NCBI RefSeq assembly: GCF_029201545.1
Contig: NZ_CP104007.1
Span: 2,948,501 to 3,012,500, forward strand
DNA from: Devosia sp. FJ2-5-3
GTDB taxonomy: Bacteria > Pseudomonadota > Alphaproteobacteria > Rhizobiales > Devosiaceae
Direction of reading: 5' to 3'
Length of the DNA: 64,000 nt
The translations under genes and the position numbers were made by a program. The notes beneath the pieces are model-generated. The model had not been told where the DNA came from, made no database searches, and was given only the letters and a program-made list of their open reading frames with translations. Below are positions 8,849-17,018 of the stretch, in pieces; positions within the stretch are counted from its first letter, which is position 1, and each line of letters opens with the position of its first letter.

Positions 8849-8936
8849 AGCGTTTCCAGCTTTGTGGTTCGGAACCGCGACAAAACGAGAGCCTTGAGCA
8901 ATTTCATCGTTTCAACGACGCGGTGAAACGCTCTAG
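8845..8936. repeat. Long inverted repeat bridging two convergent stop codons
   Basis: CTAGAGCGTTTC (8845-8856) and GAAACGCTCTAG (8925-8936) are perfect 12-bp arms around a 68-bp centre. Each arm carries the TAG stop of the gene running into it (nucleoside hydrolase on +, M20 hydrolase on -). It likely serves as a bidirectional terminator and looks like a dispersed intergenic element of Hyphomicrobiales. Confidence 0.7.
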
Positions 8937-10102
8937 GCCGCGAGTTCCTGTTCCACCAGGGTGGTCCAGAACCGGGCGCCGGTGGCAATGGCGTCGTCGT
9001 TGAAATCATAGCGCGTATTATGGTGCAGCGCCCCGTCCACGGCGGGGCCATTGCCCAGCCAGACATAGGCCCCGGGCACTTCCGCGCCGAAAAAAGCAAA
9101 ATCATCGCCGGCCGTCGAGGGCGGGAAATCCGTCACCACGGGCCGGCCCGTGGCCGCCTGCGATGCGCGCAATGCCCGCGCCGTCGCATCGGCATCATTG
9201 ACCACCGGCGGTATGCGCCGCAGGAACTCATATTCGGCCTCGATACCGAAGGTCGCGGCGATCCCGCGCGCCACGATGCCGATCTCGGTTTCCAGCTGGT
9301 TGCGCACCTCGGCCGAATAGGCCCGCGCCGTTCCGCCGACCCGCACGATATCGGGGATCACGTTGAGCGCCTTGAAGTCACCGGCTTCCAGCGCGCAGGC
9401 GCTGATCACCGCCGGCTGCAGCGGATCGACCACTCGCGCCACGATGGTGTGGATGGCCGCGAGAAAATGGCCCGCCGCCGTTACCGCATCGCGCCCCAGA
9501 TGCGGCTTCGCGCCATGGGTGCCGACGCCGCGAAAAGTAACCGTCCAGCTGTCCGACGAGGCCAGCTGCGGCCCCGCAACGACAGCCATCTCGTCCGTCG
9601 CCAGCCCCGGCATGTTGTGCAGGCCATAGACCGCATCCACCGGGAATCTTTCGAAAAACCCTTCCTCCACCATAGCCTTGGCGCCGCCGCGCCCTTCTTC
9701 GGCGGGCTGGAAGATGAAATGCACTGTGCCTGAAAAATTGCGCGTCCGCGCCAGATGCCGCGCCGCCGCCAGCAGCATCACCGTATGCCCGTCATGGCCG
9801 CAGGCATGCATCACGTTTGGCGTGTTCGATTTGTAGGGCCGGTCGGCCAGCTCTGGCATGGCCAGTGCGTCCATATCCGCGCGCAGCGCAATCCGCCGCT
9901 TGCCATCGCCCACTCTCAGCGTCCCCACCACGCCGGTCTTGCCCAGCCCGCGATGGATTTCGATACCCTCCTCGGCCAGTTTTTCCGCCACGATGGCGCT
10001 GGTGCGCACTTCCTCGAAACCGAGTTCGGGGTTGGCGTGCAGATCGCGCCGCAGCGCAATCATGGCATCAAGTTCAAAGGGATCATTGCTGGCCGATTGC
10101 AT
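8933..10102 (-). CDS. M20-family metal-dependent amidohydrolase (hippurate hydrolase/N-acyl amino acid hydrolase type)
   Basis: 389 aa. The M20D signature is present: metal-binding HACGHDGH (residues 99-106), the general-base pair E135-E136 in FQPAEEGRGG, and the insertion dimerisation domain in the middle (~190-300). M20D enzymes remove an acyl or amide group from an N-acyl amino acid or related compound in the cytoplasm. It is convergent with the salvage operon and divergent from the phosphoribosyltransferase-like gene (74 bp apart), so it may share control with that gene. Substrate unknown. Confidence 0.88.
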   Translation of the reverse strand: MQSASNDPFELDAMIALRRDLHANPELGFEEVRTSAIVAEKLAEEGIEIHRGLGKTGVVGTLRVGDGKRRIALRADMDALAMPELADRPYKSNTPNVMHACGHDGHTVMLLAAARHLARTRNFSGTVHFIFQPAEEGRGGAKAMVEEGFFERFPVDAVYGLHNMPGLATDEMAVVAGPQLASSDSWTVTFRGVGTHGAKPHLGRDAVTAAGHFLAAIHTIVARVVDPLQPAVISACALEAGDFKALNVIPDIVRVGGTARAYSAEVRNQLETEIGIVARGIAATFGIEAEYEFLRRIPPVVNDADATARALRASQAATGRPVVTDFPPSTAGDDFAFFGAEVPGAYVWLGNGPAVDGALHHNTRYDFNDDAIATGARFWTTLVEQELAA

Positions 10103-10176
10103 AGTTCAGTCCGTCTTGGCATAGCTCGCGTCGGCGCACCTTTGCGCCCAGCAGGCCGCACAATCAAGGATTAGGC

Positions 10177-10869
10177 ATGAGTTATGAGCCGCATGATTTC
10201 TGGCAGAGCTTTGTTCCGCCGGGCACATATGACGTTTCCCCGGCAGAGGGACATGTCGGCTTTTATCCCGCCACCCTGCCCGATGGCCGCCAATTGCCCC
10301 TGCCGCTCCGCGTCTTGCCCGGCGATGGCACTGCCGCCGTGTCCTCGCTCATTCTCAATCAGGCGAGCTTTGCCGTCGAGGACGGCCTCGCCGGGGCGCT
10401 GGCCGACCTGCTCCGCCCGCTGGCGCCCGAAATCATCATCGGCGTGCCGACGCTCGGCCTGCCCCTGGCGTCCAACGTCGCCCGCCGCCTCGGCCATACC
10501 CGCATGGTCCCGCTCGGCACCTCGCGAAAATTCTGGTACCGCGACGAACTCTCCGAGCCGCTGAAATCGATCACCAGCCCCGGCGCAGGCAAGACCATCT
10601 ATATCGATCCGCGCATGCTGCCCCTGCTCGAAGGCCGGCGGATCGCAGTTATCGACGATGTCATCAGCACCGGCCAGTCCATGGAGGCGGTGCTGCGCCT
10701 GCTCGGCCATGCCGGCATCACGCCCATCGCCATTGGTTGCGCCATGCTGCAGGGCTCGGCCTGGCGGTCGGCCTTGACCCCCTGGCTCGACCGCATCATT
10801 GCCCCGCTGGCCACCCCGCGCTTCCACAAAACGGCCGGGGATCGCTGGCTGCCCGACGAAAATACTTGA
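10177..10869 (+). CDS. Phosphoribosyltransferase-like protein
   Basis: 230 aa. The PRPP-binding loop typical of type I phosphoribosyltransferases is seen as RRIAVIDDVISTGQSMEAVL (~residues 148-167). Upstream, EIIIGVPTLGLPLASNVARRLG is the usual strand-loop binding pyrophosphate. Length fits salvage enzymes with an extra N-terminal region (~70 residues). With a nucleoside hydrolase and deaminase nearby, conversion of a freed base to its nucleotide is a natural role, but the base cannot be named. A hairpin terminator follows 25 bp downstream. Confidence 0.78.
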   Translation: MSYEPHDFWQSFVPPGTYDVSPAEGHVGFYPATLPDGRQLPLPLRVLPGDGTAAVSSLILNQASFAVEDGLAGALADLLRPLAPEIIIGVPTLGLPLASNVARRLGHTRMVPLGTSRKFWYRDELSEPLKSITSPGAGKTIYIDPRMLPLLEGRRIAVIDDVISTGQSMEAVLRLLGHAGITPIAIGCAMLQGSAWRSALTPWLDRIIAPLATPRFHKTAGDRWLPDENT

Positions 10870-10893
10870 GAAAAATCATTAGGGTAAACAATT

Positions 10894-10918
10894 TGCCCGC
10901 AGCATTGGCGGGCATTTT
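10894..10918 (+). terminator. Rho-independent terminator
   Basis: Arms TGCCCGC and GCGGGCA with a 7-base loop, followed by TTTT. It closes the phosphoribosyltransferase-like gene. The remaining gap to 11063 holds only the presumed promoter of the next gene. Confidence 0.8.
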
Positions 10919-11063
10919 CTTCGATATTTCAGTACCCCCGGCGAAACAGAGTTTCTGACCCCTTAAACGGGTCGATAAAATTGCGCCGCGCGTTCCAACC
11001 GACCCTGAATTCCTGATCGATATCACCAGACCCAGGCAAGAATGCTTTGGGGTGATGTCAATC

Positions 11064-12953
11064 ATGTCGGCAGTAGACCGCGTCCTCTCTTCGGGTACCA
11101 AGTACATCGACGACCTCCTGACCAGCCGCAAATGGGCAGGCGAGGCCATCTCCTTCGGGTTTTCCCAGTCCGCATCGGTTTATGCGACCAGCTATGGCCG
11201 CGGCGAAAACAAGAGCTTTGCCGCCCTCCACAGCGGGCAACAGAAAGCCGCGCTCGATGCCTTCGCGATGTGGAACGAGCTGATCGCGCTCGACCTCGTC
11301 CAGACCAACGCCAACACTGCCGAAATCCGCATGGGCGTCTCGACCATGCCGAGCACGGCCTGGGCCTACACCCCGTCCGAAACCACCCAGGCCGGTGATG
11401 TCTGGCTGGGCACGACCTATCTCGCTTCACCCGCCAAGGGAAATTACGCCTATCTCACCATCATGCACGAGATCGGCCATGCGCTCGGCCTGGCGCATCC
11501 GCATGAGGCGAACACGCTGTCGGCCTCCGGCGCCGCGCCCGATGATGGTCTGTGCCCCTGCTGCGCCGGCGCGCTCCATGGCCAGATCAGCGGCGCCCAG
11601 TCCGTGCCCTCTGCCGCCACCGCCTCGGTTATCGACGCCATGGCGCACACCATCATGAGCTACCGCTCCTATGAGGGCCAGTCGGTCTCGGTCGGCTACA
11701 CCAACGAGACCTATGGCTATGCCCAGACCCCGATGGTGCGCGATATCGCCGCCATCCAGTATCTCTACGGCGCCAATTACAACACCCGCGCCGGGGACAC
11801 CGTCTATCGCTGGAGCGAATCCACCGGCGAGAAATTCATCAATGGCGTCGGCCAGGGCGCTCCGGGCAGCAACAAGGTCTTTGAAGCCATCTGGGATGGC
11901 GGCGGCCGCGACACCTTCGATTTCTCCGAATATTCGACCGATCTCCGGATCGATCTCACGCCCGGCGGCTGGTCGAGCTTCGGCAATAGCCAGCGCGCCA
12001 ATCTGGGCAATGGCCAGGTGGCCCCCGGCAATGTCGCCGTCGCCCTGCTGCATGAAAACAACCCGCTCGCCCTCATCGAGAACGCCATTGGCGGTCGCGG
12101 CAACGATGTGATCATCGGCAATGGCGCCGACAGCGTCCTCGTCGGTGGCGCCGGCAATGACACGCTCAATGGCGGCGCAGGTCGCAATCTCCTCGTCGGC
12201 GACAGCATCGGCAAGGAACTCTCGCTGATCGGCCTCAACATCCGCGACTTCATCTCCGTCACCCTGCCGACACCCCCAGCCCAGGCGGGCAACGACATCC
12301 TGATCGGCGGCGAACACAACGACATCTTCATCCCCGGCTTCGGCCGCAACGAGGTTCGCGGCGGCGCGGGCACCGATACGCTCGTGCTCGATTTGTCGCT
12401 CAAGGCGCTCAAGATCTCGGGCGACCCCAATGGGGTGATGAACATCGTCCATGACGGCGGCAGCGTTGCCCTCAGCGGCGTCGAAATCCTTGCGGTCAAG
12501 GATGGCATCTTCTCGCTGGTCGGCCCGATTGCCGAACTGGGCGACCGCCAGTTCGTCGACGAAATCACCCTGCTCTATCGCGCCGGCCTCGGCCGCGACC
12601 TCGACGCGGGTGGTCTCGATTTCTGGTTCTCGGCCCGTTCGAACGGCACCGATCTCGACCGCATGGCCCTCAGCCTGATCGACAGCCCGGAATTCGCCGA
12701 TCGCTTCGGCACCCCGGACACCATGTCCGACGACGATTTCGTCGACGTGCTCTACAAGAACGTTCTTGGCCGCGAGGGCGAGGCCGATGGCCTGGCCTAT
12801 TGGCAGGACCAGATTGCCGGCGGCGCCACCCGCGCCGACCTGCTGATGTCCTTCGCCTATAGCGAAGAAAATCGCCACCTGGCCTTTGGCAACCACGAAG
12901 GCCCCGAACTCCTGGCTGTCACCTACGGCCAGTGGTCCCAGCTCTGGAGCTGA
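11064..12953 (+). CDS. Serralysin-like RTX zinc metalloprotease with C-terminal DUF4214
   Basis: 629 aa from ATG 11064, preferred because GGGGTGA lies eight bases upstream; ATG 11055 or GTG 11052 would add a few residues. The M10B zinc motif HEIGHALGLAHP gives H135, E136, H139 and H145, and the Met-turn is IMSYRSYEG with M198. Residues ~340-385 are RTX nonapeptide repeats (GGRGNDVIIGNGAD, GGAGNDTLNGGAGRN) that bind calcium. Residues ~495-615 are two DUF4214 units (LYRAGLGRDLDAGGLDFW and LYKNVLGREGEADGLAYW). No N-terminal signal peptide is seen, as expected for type I secretion substrates; no type I exporter is in the window. A CPCC cluster sits between the zinc site and the Met-turn, which is unusual. 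Confidence 0.9.
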   Translation: MSAVDRVLSSGTKYIDDLLTSRKWAGEAISFGFSQSASVYATSYGRGENKSFAALHSGQQKAALDAFAMWNELIALDLVQTNANTAEIRMGVSTMPSTAWAYTPSETTQAGDVWLGTTYLASPAKGNYAYLTIMHEIGHALGLAHPHEANTLSASGAAPDDGLCPCCAGALHGQISGAQSVPSAATASVIDAMAHTIMSYRSYEGQSVSVGYTNETYGYAQTPMVRDIAAIQYLYGANYNTRAGDTVYRWSESTGEKFINGVGQGAPGSNKVFEAIWDGGGRDTFDFSEYSTDLRIDLTPGGWSSFGNSQRANLGNGQVAPGNVAVALLHENNPLALIENAIGGRGNDVIIGNGADSVLVGGAGNDTLNGGAGRNLLVGDSIGKELSLIGLNIRDFISVTLPTPPAQAGNDILIGGEHNDIFIPGFGRNEVRGGAGTDTLVLDLSLKALKISGDPNGVMNIVHDGGSVALSGVEILAVKDGIFSLVGPIAELGDRQFVDEITLLYRAGLGRDLDAGGLDFWFSARSNGTDLDRMALSLIDSPEFADRFGTPDTMSDDDFVDVLYKNVLGREGEADGLAYWQDQIAGGATRADLLMSFAYSEENRHLAFGNHEGPELLAVTYGQWSQLWS

Positions 12954-12972
12954 CCGGCCCGAAACTCCTCCG

Positions 12973-12997
12973 AAAAGGCGCTTGATGAGCGCCTTTT
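12973..12997 (+). terminator. Rho-independent terminator of the RTX protease gene
   Basis: Perfect arms AAAAGGCGC and GCGCCTTTT around a 7-base loop, 20 bp past the stop. The rest of the 370-bp gap to 13323 holds one palindromic repeat (13133-13167) and no gene I can support. Confidence 0.88.
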
Positions 12998-13132
12998 CTA
13001 TTGGACCGCCTGTCCGCTCACGGCGCTGCCTCGGGTCACCCCCGATGGAAGCCAATTGCGACATCGAAAAGCTGCCGCAGACGGGCTAACCCATCGACCG
13101 TCCGTCTCGTCCCGCGATCCTATCCCCCTGCG

Positions 13133-13167
13133 CCTCCCCCCTTATGGGGCGGGAATGAGGATGAGGG
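13133..13167. repeat. GC-rich intergenic palindromic element
   Basis: A CCTCCCCCCTTATGGGGCGGG-type palindrome followed by GAGGATGAGGG, a diverged copy of the elements at 812, 6331-6540 and 14801. Confidence 0.5.
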
Positions 13168-13323
13168 CTCGGTGTGCCCCTACCGCCTCCTTACCGCTCC
13201 CATAACCTCCTGCACCGCCAGCAATTCCCCGAATAAATCATACTTCTGGCGATCAATATCTGGTCCGAGAACGATATTGCCGCTAGTCTCCAGCTTTCCC
13301 GATTTTGCGAGCAGTGATCACCG

Positions 13324-14625
13324 ATGGATGCCAGTGCCGTTTTCGCCCGTTTTGTCGCTCTAGTCGGTTCGGTTGCCGTCGCCATTCGCCATTCCGGCGA
13401 TGGTCCGCGCCCACCGGCCTATGGGCTGAAACCGACCATTCCCGGGCCCAAGCCGCAGGGCTCCATCCCGACCCTCAAGATGCCGACCGCCAAGGGCTGG
13501 CAGGACGGCCGCACCCCGGTTCCCGCGCCAGGCCTCAAGGTCAATGCCTTCGCCAGGGACCTCGATCATCCGCGCCAGGTCTATATCCTGCCCAATGGCG
13601 ACGTTCTCGTCGCTGAATCCATGGGCGAGTCGGGCAATCCCAAGACCGTCTTCGACCACGCCATGTCCGCGACGATGAAACGGGCCCGCGCCTCGGGCGA
13701 CAGCCCCAATCGCATTATCCTCTTGCGTGACGCCGATGGCGACGGGGTGGCCGAAGTCCGCCACGTTCTGCTGGAAAACGTGCGCCAGCCCTATGGGATG
13801 GTGTTCCTCGACAACACTCTCTATGTCGGCGCCAGCGATGCCCTGCTCGCCTATCCCTATGAACTGGGCCAGACCAAGATCACCGCCCAGGGCCGCAAGC
13901 TGATGGGCATGAAGCCCGGTGGCCACTGGACGCGCAATCTCATCGCCAACAAGGACGGCACCAAGATCTATGTCGCCGTCGGCTCGCTCAGCAATATCGG
14001 CGATGCCGGCATGGAGGCCGAAATCGACCGCGCCTGCATCTTCGAATATGACATCGCGGCCGGTACGCACCGCCTCTTTGCCGGCGGCCTGCGCAATCCG
14101 GTCGGCATGGCCTTCGAACCCACCACGCAGACCCTCCACACCGTTGTCAATGAGCGCGACGGCCTCGGCGACGAGACCCCGCCGGATTACCTCACCTCGG
14201 TGGTCGATGGCGGCTTTTATGGCTGGCCCTATTGCTACTGGAACCGCACCGTCGACGATCGCGTGCCGCAGGATGCAGCCAAGGTCGCAATCGCCCTGCA
14301 ACCCGACTTCGCCCTGGGCGGCCACACCGCCTCGCTCGGCCTCTGCTGGCTACCCGACGGCACACTGCCCGGCTATCCCGCCGGCATGGCCATCGGCCAG
14401 CACGGTTCGTGGAACCGCAGCAAGCTCTCCGGCTACAAGCTGACCTTTGTCGAGTTCAAGGATGGCAAGCCGGTCGGCATGCCCCGCGACATCCTCACTG
14501 GCTTCCTGACGGAAGATGAGAACTATTCCTATGGCCGCCCCGTCGGCGTCGCCCACGCCGCCGACGGCTCCGTGCTTATGGCCGACGACGTCGGCGACGT
14601 CATCTGGCGCGTCACCGGCGCCTGA
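13324..14625 (+). CDS. PQQ-dependent sugar dehydrogenase-like beta-propeller (L-sorbosone dehydrogenase group)
   Basis: 433 aa. The six-bladed propeller fold of soluble PQQ sugar dehydrogenases is suggested by repeated blades with family motifs: LDHPRQVYILPNGDVLVAES, GLRNPVGMAF, GGFYGWPY, GQHGSWNRSKLSGYK and VLMADDVGDVIWRVT at the C-terminus. Members oxidise sugars or aldoses in the periplasm with PQQ. The N-terminus has a hydrophobic stretch (~6-20) that may be a membrane anchor or poor signal. The gene is alone, with no visible ribosome-binding site of note and no PQQ synthesis genes nearby. Substrate unknown. Confidence 0.8.
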   Translation: MDASAVFARFVALVGSVAVAIRHSGDGPRPPAYGLKPTIPGPKPQGSIPTLKMPTAKGWQDGRTPVPAPGLKVNAFARDLDHPRQVYILPNGDVLVAESMGESGNPKTVFDHAMSATMKRARASGDSPNRIILLRDADGDGVAEVRHVLLENVRQPYGMVFLDNTLYVGASDALLAYPYELGQTKITAQGRKLMGMKPGGHWTRNLIANKDGTKIYVAVGSLSNIGDAGMEAEIDRACIFEYDIAAGTHRLFAGGLRNPVGMAFEPTTQTLHTVVNERDGLGDETPPDYLTSVVDGGFYGWPYCYWNRTVDDRVPQDAAKVAIALQPDFALGGHTASLGLCWLPDGTLPGYPAGMAIGQHGSWNRSKLSGYKLTFVEFKDGKPVGMPRDILTGFLTEDENYSYGRPVGVAHAADGSVLMADDVGDVIWRVTGA

Positions 14626-14689
14626 TCTTTTGTTTGTGGGGGGGTGGCTGCAACTCCCGATAGCTGCCCCTATCTCGCACCACCACAAT

Positions 14690-14749
14690 GTCATCCCCGC
14701 GAAAGCGGGGACCTCCGTTAAACAGGGGTTCCCGCTTTCGCGGGAATGA
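14690..14749. repeat. Inverted pair of CCCGCGAAAGCGGG repeats
   Basis: Two copies of the widespread TCATCCCCGCGAAAGCGGGG element face each other (14691-14712 and 14728-14749, the second reading CCCGCTTTCGCGGGAATGA). Each is itself palindromic. Head-to-head pairs of this kind are typical REP-like units of proteobacteria and probably terminate both flanking convergent genes. Confidence 0.8.
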
Positions 14750-14800
14750 CACCGAGTAGGCAGAGCGTTCGGGAACCAACCCCATCAACTCCTGCGCATC

Positions 14801-14840
14801 CTCCCCCTGTTCAGGGGGAGGGTAGCAAAGCTGGGCCGCA
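14801..14840. repeat. CTCCCCCTG..CAGGGGGAG palindrome
   Basis: A perfect palindrome CTCCCCCTGTTCAGGGGGAG at 14801-14820, followed by a GGTAGCAAAGCTGGG tail. It lies between the convergent sugar dehydrogenase-like gene and pbpC, directly beside the CCCGCGAAAGCGGG pair, making a compound repeat region. Confidence 0.7.
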
Positions 14841-14885
14841 AGGCCGTAGCGGCGCTGGGTTGGGGGTCATCGGTGTTGGCCCCCC

Positions 14886-17018
14886 CTAATTCAAAAACAC
14901 CGTCACACTATCCCCGCGCCCCTCGGCATCGACCACCGAGAGCGTGACATAGCCGGGTCCGTCGGGCTGCCAGATCCCCTCTCGCGCAAAGCGCGGCCGC
15001 CCGAAAGGCGCGCCATTGGCAAAGAAGGTGAAGGGCGGCACGCCATTGCGCACTTTTACGGTGAGCGCTGCCTCCTGCCCCTCCCGCAATCCCAGATCGA
15101 CATCGACGCCATCCCCAGGAAAGGCGATCTCCGGCGAGGCGATCCGCGCCACCAAATTATCGTTCGGGTGGCGAAACCGCCGCAGCGGCTCGGGCAGTTC
15201 GGTATTCGACGCAAACAGTACGCCCGGCGGCGCCTTGGGCAGCGGCGCGCGGCGATTGCGCAGCCGGTCAAAGGCTTCAAAGAGGATCGGCGCGGCCCCG
15301 GTAATCCCCGATAGTCCAGGCACCGGCGCGCCATCCGGCCGCCCGACCCAGACGCCGATCGCCGTCTTGCCGTCAAAGCCGATGGCCCAGGCATCGCGAT
15401 AGCCATAGGAGGTACCGGTCTTGTAGGCGATGCGCCCCGGCGTGCCGTTCAGCGGCGGCGGCACATCGGCCAGAATATCGGCCACATACCACGCCGCTAC
15501 CCGGTCGAGGACCGGCGCGGATACGCCATTGCTCTCCGGCTTGGGCTTGCCAACACCGTCCCGCAGCGTCACCGGCATTCCCCCGCGCCCGATGGCGGCA
15601 TAGAGCCCGACAAGATCGCGCAGGCTGATCCCCACCCCGCCGAGCCCCACGGCAAGGCTCGGCGCCGTATCGACCGGCAGGCGTGCATCCGCATGGGCGC
15701 GCCGCAGCCGCGACACCAGCCGCGCCGGCCCCACCGCATCGAGCACCACCACGGCCGGAATATTCAGCGACTGCGTCAGCGCGTCATGGATGGTCACCGT
15801 GCCGCGATTGAAGCCGTCGAAATTGACCGGCACATAACCGCCAAAGGCCGTTGTGCGGTCCTCGATAAGGCTTTGCGGATGCGCCAGCCCCAGTTCGAAC
15901 CCCAGCCCGTAGATCAGTGGTTTCAGCGTCGAGCCGGGCGACCGGATCGCCGTGGTCATGTCGACAAACCCCGCGCTTTCCGTCGCCAGCAGCCCCGCCG
16001 ATCCGACAGACGCCAGAATCTCCCCGGTCTCCATATCCGCCGCAAGGATGGCCACCGAAACCTTCGGATCGATCATCCGCGCCCGCGCCGCGCCGAGCCG
16101 CTCCAGCGCCTCCTGAAGCCGCTTTTCCATGGTGAGTTGAACTGTGCGCGCCCCCGGCTGCGCTTTTCGCGCCGCCTCTGCGGTATGCGCCGCCAGCATG
16201 GGAAATTCGCGCCGCGCGATCGGGATCGGCTCGAGCTTTGCCGCCCGCGCCTCTTCTTCGGCAATGGCGTCCATGGTCACCAGCCGGTCGAGCACCATGT
16301 CCCGGCTCCGCCGCGCCGCCTCGGGGTCGCGGTCGGGCCGTCGCGCCTCGGGCGATTGCGGCAACGCCACCAGCAGGGCCGCCTCGGCCGTCGTCAACCG
16401 CGTCGGCTCCTTGCCGAAATAGGCAAGGCTCGCGGCGCGGATGCCCTCGATATTGCCGCCATAGGGCGCCAGGGTCAGGTAGAGATCGAGAATGTCGTCC
16501 TTGCCCAGTTCATCCTCGAGCCGGTCGGCATGCACCATCTGCCGCAGCTTGCCCCAGGCATTCCTGGTCGGCTGCCCCTCGATCAGCCGCGCCACCTGCA
16601 TGGTGAGGGTCGAGCCACCCGACACCACCCGGCCCCCTGCGCCGACAAATTGCAGCGCCGCGCGCGCCATCGAGTTCCAGGCAATGCCCTCATGCCCGTC
16701 AAAGCCGCGATCCTCATAGGCGATCAGCATGTCGATAAAGCGCGGATCGACCTCCGCCTTGCGCACCGGCAGGCGCCAGCGGCCATCGCCGGCCGTGAAC
16801 GGCCGCAGCAGGGCGCCATTGCGATCCACCACCGCGACGGAAACCGGCAATTCGGCGAGGTCCGGCGTCGCCGGCAGCTCGGCCCGGATCGTCGTCACCC
16901 AGGCGGTCAGTTGGATAACTCCGGCCAATCCCAGCGTGAACAGCACAAAGCCAAGCAGGGTCAGCCGCGCCACCCAAGGGCGCGGCTTCCTCCCCGATTT
17001 TGGCGCACTCTCGCTCAT
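14886..17018 (-). CDS. pbpC: Penicillin-binding protein 1C
   Basis: 710 aa. One transmembrane helix (~18-40) anchors it in the inner membrane. The GT51 transglycosylase has catalytic E102 in YEDRGFDGHEG and the GGSTLTMQVARL motif. The transpeptidase has S363-T-L-K366, S417-L-N419 and K533-T-G. The last ~90 residues are the BiPBP_C beta domain typical of PBP1C. The enzyme polymerises and may crosslink peptidoglycan. Its start overlaps the stop of the upstream alpha-2-macroglobulin gene by four bases. That pairing is conserved in many bacteria and links wall repair with protease trapping. Confidence 0.95.
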   Translation of the reverse strand: MSESAPKSGRKPRPWVARLTLLGFVLFTLGLAGVIQLTAWVTTIRAELPATPDLAELPVSVAVVDRNGALLRPFTAGDGRWRLPVRKAEVDPRFIDMLIAYEDRGFDGHEGIAWNSMARAALQFVGAGGRVVSGGSTLTMQVARLIEGQPTRNAWGKLRQMVHADRLEDELGKDDILDLYLTLAPYGGNIEGIRAASLAYFGKEPTRLTTAEAALLVALPQSPEARRPDRDPEAARRSRDMVLDRLVTMDAIAEEEARAAKLEPIPIARREFPMLAAHTAEAARKAQPGARTVQLTMEKRLQEALERLGAARARMIDPKVSVAILAADMETGEILASVGSAGLLATESAGFVDMTTAIRSPGSTLKPLIYGLGFELGLAHPQSLIEDRTTAFGGYVPVNFDGFNRGTVTIHDALTQSLNIPAVVVLDAVGPARLVSRLRRAHADARLPVDTAPSLAVGLGGVGISLRDLVGLYAAIGRGGMPVTLRDGVGKPKPESNGVSAPVLDRVAAWYVADILADVPPPLNGTPGRIAYKTGTSYGYRDAWAIGFDGKTAIGVWVGRPDGAPVPGLSGITGAAPILFEAFDRLRNRRAPLPKAPPGVLFASNTELPEPLRRFRHPNDNLVARIASPEIAFPGDGVDVDLGLREGQEAALTVKVRNGVPPFTFFANGAPFGRPRFAREGIWQPDGPGYVTLSVVDAEGRGDSVTVFLN

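Noticed and set aside
11427..13064. 545-codon minus-strand frame opposite the RTX protease
   Set aside because: Acidic repetitive translation that mirrors the RTX repeats; the + strand has a complete zinc motif and Met-turn.
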